Shown one piece after another: positions 7,363 to 12,696 of a stretch of DNA of 12,696 bases. The translations under genes and the position numbers were made by a program. The notes beneath the pieces are model-generated. The model did not search any database. It saw only the letters and a program-made list of their open reading frames with translations, and was not told the origin of the DNA. The stretch is from Methanoculleus sp. UBA208. Lineage in GTDB: Archaea; Halobacteriota; Methanomicrobia; Methanomicrobiales; Methanoculleaceae. Every line of letters begins with the position of its first letter. Within the stretch, counting starts at the first letter, position 1. Where the stretch lies: positions 1 to 12,696 of the forward strand of contig NZ_DAFZ01000110.1 of assembly GCF_002498065.1 (NCBI RefSeq), read 5' to 3'.

Positions 7363-7376
7363 CCCGCGGACGCGGG
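7363..7376. promoter_or_regulatory. GC-rich palindrome between valS and the DUF92 gene
   Basis: CCCGCG (7363-7368) and CGCGGG (7371-7376) form a perfect inverted repeat with a 2-base centre, midway in the 181-bp divergent spacer. It may be an operator, but a GC-rich genome makes chance palindromes of this kind fairly common. Confidence 0.3.
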
Positions 7377-7413
7377 CGTTCCAACCCTAAAGGCTTTCTT
7401 CCTGCATTGCCCA

Positions 7414-7420
7414 TTATATA
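7414..7420 (+). promoter_or_regulatory. TATA-like sequence next to the DUF92 start
   Basis: TTATATA is the best TATA match in this spacer but ends only 4 bases before the annotated ATG at 7424. Normal archaeal spacing would start the transcript near 7442, where an in-frame TTG lies, so the true start could be there. Otherwise this element is not the one used. Confidence 0.35.
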
Positions 7421-7423
7421 TGA

Positions 7424-8620
7424 ATGATAAAGCCGCAGGGGTTGGTTCTGGCATCGGTGCTCACCCTCGCCTTCATAGGCCTTGCCCCCCTGCTCCAGCC
7501 GGCATGGCTGCTGACGCTCTTCCTCATTCCGTTCTCGCTCGTCCTCTTCCTCATCAAAGAAACACGTTACGTATCGCTCTCGATCATCGCGCTTGCCCTG
7601 CTCTACGGGTTCGGCTGGCTCTCGACGTTCGTCTTCACCTGCACGCTCGGCATCGTCGTGATCGGGGAAGTGGCATTCCGCCTCACCGGAGGGAAGCACG
7701 CGTCGTATCTCCATCACCTGGTTGCCGCCATCGGCATTTCGGTTGCGGTGATGCTCTACCTCGGGTATACAGCGCCGTTAGTCGCCGTGATGGGCGTGGT
7801 CGTTGCGGTGCTCCTCCGTGCGGCTCTCCGGGGCAGGGACGATGCCCTGATGATCGAGGCGCTCGGTGTCGCGATGACCATGTTCCTCTTCGAGGAGCTT
7901 AACTTCAAGGTCGACCTGACCATCCTCGTCGCGGCGGCCGTGATAGCGTTCGGGTTCGGCTACACCTCCTACCGGCTCCGGGTAGCCGACGTCAGCGGCC
8001 TCTTTTCGGGCGCCATGATCGGAATCATCCTGATCGTCTTCGCCGATGTCCGGTGGTTCCTGATCATGCTCGCCTTCTTTATCGTCGGTGCCGGGGCTAC
8101 CCGGTACCGCTATTCTGAGAAGGAGCAGCTCGGGGTCGCCCAGGAGCACGGGGGCGTGCGCGGCTACTTCAACGTCTTCGCAAACGGCCTGGTGGCGACC
8201 GCCGCCGCCATCCTCTACGGTATTACCGGCCAGGCGGCTTTCGTGGCGCTCTTCATGGGGAGCGTCGCCTCGGCCGCCGCCGATACCGCCGCAAGCGAGA
8301 TCGGGGTCACGGGGAAGACGCCGTACCTGATCACGACGCTTAAGCAGGTGCCGCGGGGAACGAACGGCGGGGTGACCCTGCGGGGCGAGGTGGCATCCAT
8401 CGTCGCCGCCGCCCTCGTCGCCGGCGTCGCGTGGGCGATGGGTGTCGCCGACCCCCGGATGGTCGCCGTCACGGTCGCCGCCGGGTTCATCGGCACCAAC
8501 ATCGACAGCCTGGTGGGCGCAACGCTCGAGAACAGCGGCAGGATAGGGAATTCCGGCACGAACCTGGTCGCTACGTTCTCAGGCGGGGTCTCGGGGATGC
8601 TGATCTATATGCTCGGGTGA
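7424..8620 (+). CDS. DUF92 family integral membrane protein
   Basis: A 398-residue, very hydrophobic protein with about ten or more predicted membrane helices. The C-terminal 230 residues match DUF92 (PF01940): the basic segment RYRYSEKEQLGVAQEHGGVRG, ASAAADTAASEIG, then PRGTNGGVTLRGE and the GTNIDSLVGATLE segment. DUF92 proteins include plant VTE6, a phytyl-phosphate kinase, and are distant relatives of polyprenol kinases and CDP-lipid synthases. In an archaeon a prenyl-lipid role is therefore plausible but unproven. The first 170 residues form an extra membrane region longer than the minimal DUF92 domain. ATG 7424 has no ribosome site and a TATA-like box immediately before it, so the exact start is uncertain (TTG 7442 is possible). 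It stands alone between valS and a gene-poor region. Confidence 0.88.
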   Translation: MIKPQGLVLASVLTLAFIGLAPLLQPAWLLTLFLIPFSLVLFLIKETRYVSLSIIALALLYGFGWLSTFVFTCTLGIVVIGEVAFRLTGGKHASYLHHLVAAIGISVAVMLYLGYTAPLVAVMGVVVAVLLRAALRGRDDALMIEALGVAMTMFLFEELNFKVDLTILVAAAVIAFGFGYTSYRLRVADVSGLFSGAMIGIILIVFADVRWFLIMLAFFIVGAGATRYRYSEKEQLGVAQEHGGVRGYFNVFANGLVATAAAILYGITGQAAFVALFMGSVASAAADTAASEIGVTGKTPYLITTLKQVPRGTNGGVTLRGEVASIVAAALVAGVAWAMGVADPRMVAVTVAAGFIGTNIDSLVGATLENSGRIGNSGTNLVATFSGGVSGMLIYMLG

Positions 8621-8644
8621 GGGGCGCGGGGGATTCGTTTGGGG

Positions 8645-8649
8645 TTTTT
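8645..8649 (+). terminator. Possible terminator of the DUF92 gene
   Basis: A run of five T, following GGGG, lies 25 bases after the stop codon. Short T-runs can terminate archaeal transcripts, but this one is brief. Confidence 0.3.
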
Positions 8650-8671
8650 GAGGGGTATAGTCCGGTCGACT

Positions 8672-8724
8672 GCAGGTGCTGGCTCGTGAAGTCGTGAGAG
8701 CCACCTTGTGGCCACTTGACCTGC
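8672..8724 (+). other. Foldable intergenic stretch (nested inverted repeats)
   Basis: GCAGGT (8672-8677) pairs with ACCTGC (8719-8724), enclosing TGGCTC (8680-8685) paired with GAGCCA (8698-8703), and a small CCAC-CTT-GTGG hairpin overlapping the second arm. Together these could form a branched RNA. It does not show tRNA hallmarks. Transcription is unknown; such folds also arise by chance in GC-rich DNA. Confidence 0.25.
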
Positions 8725-8777
8725 CTGATCCTCGTCTGGCATTTAGGTTCTTACACCAGTGCACGGATTTCGAGGGG

Positions 8778-8842
8778 ATATCGCCATTGGGGGTGGGGCT
8801 GACGGGGAGGGGGGAGCATCCCCCCTCCCCCCTCATGGCGAT
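8778..8842 (+). repeat. G-rich hairpin/quadruplex element, copy A
   Basis: Four G-tracts (5, 4, 4 and 6 G at 8789-8793, 8795-8798, 8804-8807, 8809-8814) with loops of 1, 5 and 1 base fit the G-quadruplex pattern. The last two tracts also form an 11-bp perfect stem with 8820-8830 around AGCAT. The whole is enclosed by an 8-bp inverted repeat, ATCGCCAT (8780-8787) and ATGGCGAT (8835-8842). A second element with the same order of parts lies at 12582-12629 in the same orientation. It sits in the 437-bp gene-poor stretch after the DUF92 gene. Function is unknown. Confidence 0.65.
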
Positions 8843-8883
8843 GCTCCCACGGTCCACTAGACCGGGCTTTTTCATTGTTCTAA

Positions 8884-9039
8884 TGTTCAACCGATTTTGG
8901 CTGCATCGTCACGGGCCAGAATGGAGTTAGAACACTAAAATATGAGGAGGAGATCCCGCAGGAAGATGTTTCCGCTGGCGTGATAGAATGGTTTCAAGAG
9001 ACGTTACCTTTTCAAACAGAGTACGAGAAAAAAGAATAA
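8884..9039 (+). pseudogene. Possible 3' remnant of a gene
   Basis: This frame is open from 8884 to the TAA at 9037-9039 (51 codons) but contains no ATG, GTG or TTG start. The end reads like real protein (VRTLKYEEEIPQEDVSAGVIEWF, given here from residue 16 in part, then QETLPFQ and EYEKKE). The DNA is much richer in A+T than the neighbouring genes. An in-frame stop at 8881-8883 cuts it off upstream. It may be the tail of a lost or transferred gene. I do not recognise the family. Chance is possible, and its last bases double as the T-run terminator of the opposite strand. Confidence 0.3.
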
Positions 9040-9041
9040 AA
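9028..9041 (-). terminator. T-rich terminator of the membrane protein operon
   Basis: On the minus strand TTTTATTCTTTTTT begins 16 bases after the stop codon of the membrane protein gene. Two closely spaced T-runs are typical of archaeal termination sites. Confidence 0.6.
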
Positions 9042-9057
9042 CGTCCGTCCAGCCACG

Positions 9058-9891
9058 TCAGTACTTATACCAGCGCCCCTTCTCGTCGTATTCTCCCTGC
9101 TCTATCTGTGGAGCACCTGCGTAGTTTCTGAAGAAACTCGCCTTGTAGGCGTACATGAACGCCGAGAAGAGCACGATCACGACCGCATAGACGGCTGCGG
9201 TGATCCATATCCCCTCCGTCCCGATGAGAGCGAGGATGTCCTCCGGCATCACCGCCTGGAGTTCGCCGGGACTCATGCGGGTGAGCGGTTCGAGTCTGTC
9301 CACGAGCAGCACCGACCAGGCGAAGAGGGCTGCGAACCCGAGCGCTGCGAAGACGGCGATGTTTACCAGGTAGAAGACGAGAACACGTCCAAGGTTGTTT
9401 ATGACAAACTCGATACTCCGTCGGATCGATTCAAAGACGTTCGTCTCTTCAAAGACCGCTACCGTATCGTAGAAGAACGTAAAGAAGGCGATCGAGAGGA
9501 GAACTCCGAAGAGGAGCGGAGCCATGCTTGCGGCGGCGCCGGCGCCGAGAAGCGCGAGCGGGATCGCGAGCAGAAAGACCGTCAGGATAACCCCGAAAAA
9601 GATGACCAGCGCAGGCAGGAGTATCCGGAAGTAGTAGGTCTTGCCCGACTGCACGAACTCCCCGGCAGAGAATGCCTCACCCTTGACCATGCCGTAGACG
9701 CCGCCGGCCAAAAAGGGCATCACGAGGGCCTGCAGGATTGCCAGGGGCTCTGTATAGAAGGCTCCTCCGTATACGGGGATGATGAGGTCGAGGACCGCGA
9801 GAGAGCCCATGACGAGGCCGACCGACCAGAGGACGGGGTGCTGCCGGAGAAGTCCGGCGGCATTGCCGACCGATTCGAGCGTCATGCTCAC
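9058..9891 (-). CDS. Polytopic membrane protein, glycerophosphodiester-phosphodiesterase membrane-domain-like
   Basis: A 277-residue protein with about six hydrophobic segments (roughly 18-42, 48-70, 88-115, 118-145, 165-195, 230-255) and a polar C-terminal tail ending in GRWYKY. The stretch VFEETNVFESIRRSIEFVINN before a membrane helix is typical of the DUF4013/DUF7847/GlpQ-membrane-domain type of archaeal and bacterial integral proteins, whose function is unknown. The GTG start overlaps the TGA stop of the upstream gene by 4 bases, with GAGG 5 bases before it; an ATG two codons on is the alternative. The overlap shows it is translated with the PK-C-like gene. No catalytic motif is visible. 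Confidence 0.8.
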   Translation of the reverse strand: MSMTLESVGNAAGLLRQHPVLWSVGLVMGSLAVLDLIIPVYGGAFYTEPLAILQALVMPFLAGGVYGMVKGEAFSAGEFVQSGKTYYFRILLPALVIFFGVILTVFLLAIPLALLGAGAAASMAPLLFGVLLSIAFFTFFYDTVAVFEETNVFESIRRSIEFVINNLGRVLVFYLVNIAVFAALGFAALFAWSVLLVDRLEPLTRMSPGELQAVMPEDILALIGTEGIWITAAVYAVVIVLFSAFMYAYKASFFRNYAGAPQIEQGEYDEKGRWYKY

Positions 9892-10478
9892 CGGTTCCTC
9901 GGCATTGCGACGATCTCGCGCACCTGCAGGTCGAAGAACGATGCGGTGTGCGCCGGGCGGATGACGCAGACGGTGTCGGCACCGGTTGCGGTGCCCCCCG
10001 CCGCGATCACCTCTTCATCGACCCCGATTGCACCCTGGTCGGCCGCGATGAGGACGCACTCCACCGCGACCTTCAGGCCGACCGCGACGGTGCGCCGCAG
10101 CGCTTCGGCGATCGCTTCCGTGCGGGAACTCCCGCCGAGTTTCGGCGAGCGGGAGATCGCGCGCTCGAGCCCGGAGAGCGCGTGCGTGCCGGTGACGATC
10201 TTCGCACCTTCCGCACGGAGGGTCCCGGCCGCCTCCGGCGAGAACTCCCACTCACCGGGCTTTGAGAACCCGACCGCGTGGGTGACGACGATCAGTTCGA
10301 GGTCCGTTCCAGCCATAGCGTCCCGGAAGGCAAGCGCCGTCCGGCCGCTGCTGCTCGCGACGACGACCTTTTTGACGCCGAGTTCCCGTGCCCGCTCGAC
10401 GGCGAACCGGGCGGCGTCATGGGTATTCTCTCTACCCGGCGCATCGAAGTAATAGGTATTCCGGGTTACGAAGCTCAT
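9888..10478 (-). CDS. Stand-alone pyruvate-kinase C-terminal-domain-like protein
   Basis: A 196-residue soluble protein resembling the C-terminal alpha/beta domain of pyruvate kinase (PK_C, PF02887) without the catalytic barrel. Hallmarks are the N-terminal THDAARFAVERARELG helix, VVVASSSGRTAL (38-49), the middle VVTHAVGFSKPGEWEF, and ADTVCVIRPAHTASFFD near the end. I recall archaeal homologues (MTH1675 and AF0103) with solved structures and no established role. It cannot be a pyruvate kinase by itself. ATG 10478 is followed downstream by a GTGA overlap with the membrane protein, forming a two-gene unit. A TATA-like TTCAATTA at 10501-10508 would start the transcript almost exactly at the ATG, so the message may be leaderless. 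Confidence 0.85.
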   Translation of the reverse strand: MSFVTRNTYYFDAPGRENTHDAARFAVERARELGVKKVVVASSSGRTALAFRDAMAGTDLELIVVTHAVGFSKPGEWEFSPEAAGTLRAEGAKIVTGTHALSGLERAISRSPKLGGSSRTEAIAEALRRTVAVGLKVAVECVLIAADQGAIGVDEEVIAAGGTATGADTVCVIRPAHTASFFDLQVREIVAMPRNR

Positions 10479-10500
10479 GCAGTCATGTTGTCGTTGCTCC

Positions 10501-10508
10501 TAATTGAA
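10501..10508 (-). promoter_or_regulatory. TATA-like box of the PK-C-like gene
   Basis: TTCAATTA on the minus strand is centred about 26 bp before the ATG at 10478, the spacing expected for a leaderless archaeal transcript. The match to the consensus is only moderate. Confidence 0.4.
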
Positions 10509-10620
10509 TCTCCCGTACCGATGATTGGGGCTGCAACGGCACGGCCAGGGTCGCTGTGGCGGGGAAAGAAGGTGATAAATGGTGGATGGCCCAACACTAC
10601 TCTCAACCGAACGGTGCGGT

Positions 10621-10625
10621 AGGAG
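10621..10625 (+). promoter_or_regulatory. Ribosome binding site deciding the ychF start
   Basis: AGGAG lies 5 bases before ATG 10631. It selects this ATG over an in-frame ATG at 10556, whose 25 extra codons have no counterpart in the family. Confidence 0.75.
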
Positions 10626-10630
10626 TTCTC

Positions 10631-11800
10631 ATGATCACACTGGCCATTGCAGGAAAACCAAACTGTGGGAAATCAACGTTTTTCAGGGCGGCGACCCTCG
10701 CCCAGGCAGAGATTGCCAATTACCCGTTCACGACCATCGACGCAAACCACGGCGTCGCGTACGTCCGGACAGCCTGCCCATGCCAGGAGATGCATGTCCC
10801 ATGCGAGAACTGCCGGGACGGGGTCAGGTTCATCCCGGTCGGGCTGATCGATGTGGCGGGCCTCGTCCCCGAGGCGCACCTCGGGCGGGGGCTCGGCAAC
10901 CAGTTCCTCGACAACCTCCGGCAGGCGGACGCCATCCTCCAGATCGTCGATGCCAGTGGGGCGACGGACGCTGAAGGGAACCCGGTCGATATCGGCTCGC
11001 GCGACCCGGTGAAGGATATCGAGTTCCTCCAGTACGAGATGTCGATGTGGATGTACGGCATCCTCTCGCGGAACTGGGCGAAACTCGTGCGGCAGGCCCA
11101 GTCGAGGGACTTCTCTCTTGCGGCGGCGATCGCCGAGGTCTTTGCCGGCCTCGGGATCACCTACGAGCACGTCCGCGACGCCACCGAGGCAGTCGGAGTC
11201 GAGCTCCGGACCGCCGGGGAGGAGGACCTGATCCGGTTCTGCCGGGAGCTGATGACGATCAGCAAGCCGATGCTGATCGTCGGGAACAAGGCCGACCAGG
11301 CACCGGAGGAGTGCCTTGAGCGGCTCAGAAAGCACGACGTCGTCTTTGCAAGCGCGGCAGGAGAACTTGCGATCCGGATGGCCGCAGAGGGGAAGTTCGT
11401 CCGCTACCTCCCCGGCGACAGGAACTTCACCGAGAACCCCGGGGCGAACCTCAACGCCGCGCAGCGTGCCGGGCTCTCAAAGGTCGCGGAGTTCATGCGG
11501 ACGTTCGACGGCACCGGGGTTCAGAAGGCGCTGGACGCCGCGGTCTTCAACCTCCTTGATCGGATCGTCGTATTCCCGGTCGAGGACGAGCACAAACTCA
11601 CCGACGGCAAGGGCAGGGTTCTCCCCGATGCGTTCCTCATGAAGCGCGGCTCGACCCCTCGCGACCTCGCCTACCAGGTTCACACCGATATCGGCGAGGG
11701 GTTCCTGTATGCCATCGACGCGAAGACCGGGATGCGGATCAAGGACACACAGGAACTGAAGAACGGCGACATTATCAAGATCGTCAGCGTCCGGAAGTGA
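10631..11800 (+). CDS. ychF: YchF/Ygr210-type Obg-family GTPase with TGS domain
   Basis: A 389-residue translation-associated nucleotide-binding protein, close to the archaeal family represented by MJ1332. Switch and nucleotide motifs are in order: P-loop GKPNCGKST (8-16), PFTT (32-35), DVAGLVP (74-80), NKAD (219-222) and SAAG (241-244), with a C-terminal TGS domain (about 313-389: VVFPVEDEHK, DAFLMKRGSTPRDLAY). Bacterial YchF has lost the NKxD motif and prefers ATP; NKAD here places this protein in the GTP-type Ygr210 branch, so the usual name 'redox-regulated ATPase YchF' may mislead. Four cysteines C49, C51, C58 and C61 after the switch I region could bind metal and seem shared with MJ1332. 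It diverges from the PK-C-like gene across 152 bp. GATAAAT near 10572 is a possible TATA box. Confidence 0.95.
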   Translation: MITLAIAGKPNCGKSTFFRAATLAQAEIANYPFTTIDANHGVAYVRTACPCQEMHVPCENCRDGVRFIPVGLIDVAGLVPEAHLGRGLGNQFLDNLRQADAILQIVDASGATDAEGNPVDIGSRDPVKDIEFLQYEMSMWMYGILSRNWAKLVRQAQSRDFSLAAAIAEVFAGLGITYEHVRDATEAVGVELRTAGEEDLIRFCRELMTISKPMLIVGNKADQAPEECLERLRKHDVVFASAAGELAIRMAAEGKFVRYLPGDRNFTENPGANLNAAQRAGLSKVAEFMRTFDGTGVQKALDAAVFNLLDRIVVFPVEDEHKLTDGKGRVLPDAFLMKRGSTPRDLAYQVHTDIGEGFLYAIDAKTGMRIKDTQELKNGDIIKIVSVRK

Positions 11801-11805
11801 TCTGC

Positions 11806-11841
11806 GGGCACGGAGAAGCCTACCTCAACTCCTCCGTGCCC
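11806..11841 (+). terminator. Strong hairpin after ychF
   Basis: GGGCACGGAG (11806-11815) and CTCCGTGCCC (11832-11841) form a perfect 10-bp stem with a 16-base loop, starting 5 bases after the stop codon. No T-run follows, so it may protect or process the 3' end rather than terminate transcription by itself. Confidence 0.45.
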
Positions 11842-11868
11842 CGGCGGGCGAACCGGCATCTCCGGAGC

Positions 11869-11897
11869 GCCGGTATAAACCGGCAGACATTTATATG
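11869..11897 (+). promoter_or_regulatory. Promoter with upstream palindrome for the 106-residue protein
   Basis: A TATA box (TTTATATG, 11890-11897) is centred about 27 bp before ATG 11921, so the transcript should be leaderless or nearly so. Immediately upstream is a perfect palindrome, GCCGGT (11869-11874) and ACCGGC (11879-11884) around ATAA, a possible operator. The palindrome itself includes TATAAA, a second possible TATA box. Confidence 0.6.
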
Positions 11898-11920
11898 GAT
11901 TTGAAAAATATTCGATCATC

Positions 11921-12241
11921 ATGAGCGGCGAGGTCTACCAGGCGCAGGTCCTCCGGAACTTCTTCGACACCATCACCGGAACGGACAGGAACCTGACCCG
12001 GATCTACATGTGCGTGATGAGCCTCGCCAAGCTCCGCATGGAGTCACCCGAGAGGATGACGTTCCTCGTGGACCAGCTCCGCAAATCCAAACAGAAGCGG
12101 GAACTCTCGGTCGATATCATCGATTATATGTGCGACGTGGCGCGTGATCTCGAACTCGTCACCATCCAGACCGCGTTCGGCGTGAAAGACATCAACGCGG
12201 TCGCCGACGAGTTCAGCGGGATCAGCCTCGACTCGCTCTGA
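11921..12241 (+). CDS. Conserved-looking small helical protein of unknown function
   Basis: A 106-residue soluble protein that I do not recognise. It is predicted to be mostly helical (LRNFFDTITGTDRNLTRIY, MTFLVDQLRKSKQKREL, DIIDYMCDVARDLELV), with an acidic C-terminus and no signal peptide, membrane segment or zinc motif; only C31 and C71 are cysteines. Codon use is GC-rich like the housekeeping genes. It has its own TATA box at leaderless distance and a T8 run directly after the stop codon, so it is a compact single-gene unit and very probably real. A regulatory or adaptor role is a guess from size only. Confidence 0.85.
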   Translation: MSGEVYQAQVLRNFFDTITGTDRNLTRIYMCVMSLAKLRMESPERMTFLVDQLRKSKQKRELSVDIIDYMCDVARDLELVTIQTAFGVKDINAVADEFSGISLDSL

Positions 12242-12249
12242 TTTTTTTT
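12242..12249 (+). terminator. Poly-T terminator of the 106-residue protein gene
   Basis: Eight T directly follow the TGA stop codon. This is a typical archaeal terminator without need for a hairpin. Confidence 0.7.
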
Positions 12250-12259
12250 CGCCGGAGAT

Positions 12260-12282
12260 GACCATCTGGTCACCAGGTGGTC
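12260..12282. other. 10-bp-stem hairpin
   Basis: GACCATCTGG (12260-12269) and CCAGGTGGTC (12273-12282) form a 10-bp stem with loop TCA; the one mismatch is a U-G wobble in plus-strand RNA. It lies 10 bases past the poly-T run and 56 bases from the end of the small minus-strand frame, so its owner is unclear. Confidence 0.45.
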
Positions 12283-12337
12283 TCTCGATGAGGGGTTCCT
12301 CTCTTCAACGATTTTCGGCTATCCCACCCTCAAGGCG

Positions 12338-12532
12338 TTAGTATCTGGCGATGTTCACACCCGTTTTAGCGGCAGCCTCCTGCAACATCTCACTCGAAGG
12401 CGCGAAGTCGACGTAGGAGTTCGTCCCAAAATAATCTCTGAACCTTTGGTACACGCTGATTGGGGCACTTTCATCCAGAGGTTCTACCGTCTGAACCATA
12501 TTCTGAGAAGGGATGGTGAAACGGCTTTCCAT
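12338..12532 (-). CDS. Doubtful small reading frame, possibly a gene remnant
   Basis: A 64-codon frame from ATG 12532, or 68 codons from GTG 12544. It reads plausibly as protein (SVYQRFRDYFGTNSYVDF, SEMLQEAAAKTGVNIARY) and uses AGA/AGG and A/T-ending codons more than the neighbouring genes. No ribosome site or TATA box is evident. The GTG lies inside the 30-bp repeat, and an in-frame stop lies at 12554-12556. I do not recognise the family. It may be a small real gene, the tail of a disrupted gene, or chance. Confidence 0.35.
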   Translation of the reverse strand: MESRFTIPSQNMVQTVEPLDESAPISVYQRFRDYFGTNSYVDFAPSSEMLQEAAAKTGVNIARY

Positions 12533-12538
12533 TGGATA

Positions 12539-12568
12539 TCGCACCTTCGGTGCTCAAGCTCCGTTCCT
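12539..12568 (-). repeat. 30-bp dispersed repeat, copy 2
   Basis: Reverse-strand copy of the unit at 76-105, with 28 of 30 bases the same, including the GCACC-GAA-GGTGC hairpin. The two copies lie in opposite orientation near the two ends of the window. This copy lies 13 bases from the G-rich element at 12582. Confidence 0.7.
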
Positions 12569-12581
12569 GCCGGGACGTCGC

Positions 12582-12629
12582 ATATCGCCACTCGGGGGAG
12601 GGGCCGGGAGGGGGTGTCCCCCCTCCCGG
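12582..12629 (+). repeat. G-rich hairpin/quadruplex element, copy B
   Basis: Begins ATATCGCCA, as does copy A, then G-tracts of 5, 4, 3 and 5 (12594-12598, 12600-12603, 12606-12608, 12610-12614). The second half CCGGGAGGGGG (12604-12614) pairs perfectly with CCCCCTCCCGG (12619-12629) around a 4-base loop. The order of parts equals that of copy A at 8778, but the outer ATGGCGAT arm is missing. Another G-rich run (GGGGAGGGGG) starts at 12687 and continues out of the window, perhaps a further G-rich element. The remaining bases 12630-12686 show nothing else I can support. Confidence 0.6.
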
Positions 12630-12696
12630 TAATAGCGTTTTAGTACAACTTCGGGGTTACATGCTTCTCCTTAAGCGATGGAGACAGGGGAGGGGG

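Noticed and set aside
8672..8724. tRNA gene in the intergenic fold
   Set aside because: No TTC-GA T-loop signature and no 7-bp acceptor stem.
8676..8930. 84-codon plus-strand frame across the G-rich element
   Set aside because: It spans the hairpin repeat, has no ribosome site, and its translation is not protein-like.
10556..10630. 25-codon N-terminal extension of ychF
   Set aside because: AGGAG directly precedes ATG 10631, and the family starts two residues before the first beta strand.

Overview
The window looks like chromosome from a high-GC methanogenic archaeon, most likely order Methanomicrobiales (Methanoculleus-like). This is inferred from a methanofuran-biosynthesis enzyme (MfnB), an archaeal-type YchF/Ygr210 GTPase with an NKAD motif, TATA-like boxes 25-30 bp before start codons, short or absent 5' leaders, and GGAGG/GGTGA ribosome binding sites. 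No database search was possible, so the genus is a guess.

Layout. Positions 1-130 hold short palindromic repeats and a terminator. Positions 131-3358 (minus strand) read mfnB, guaB, a two-domain winged-helix regulator and a small Hsp20/CS-fold-like protein. mfnB and guaB are tightly coupled; the regulator has its own promoter with a palindrome at the expected transcription start, and its 3' end overlaps the small protein gene. Diverging from mfnB is a HisA/HisF-related TIM-barrel gene (3403-4083) that overlaps thymidylate kinase (4077-4694). tmk converges on valS (4651-7242, minus) with a 44-bp antisense overlap. Diverging from valS is a DUF92 membrane protein (7424-8620).

Positions 8621-9057 are a gene-poor island with a foldable stretch, a G-rich hairpin/quadruplex repeat and a start-less reading frame that may be a gene remnant. 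A minus-strand pair follows: a pyruvate-kinase-C-terminal-domain-like protein (9888-10478) and a polytopic membrane protein (9058-9891). Diverging from it is the YchF/Ygr210 GTPase (10631-11800), then a 106-residue unknown protein on an apparently leaderless transcript with a poly-T terminator (11921-12241). The last 450 bases hold a hairpin, a small doubtful reading frame, a second copy of the 30-bp repeat from the left edge, and a second copy of the G-rich element.

Most genes are housekeeping: GMP synthesis (guaB), dTTP synthesis (tmk), translation (valS, ychF) and the C1 carrier methanofuran (mfnB). The least explained parts are the HisA-like gene facing mfnB, the regulator/Hsp20-like pair, the PK-C-like/membrane pair, and the dispersed repeats in the gene-poor stretches.
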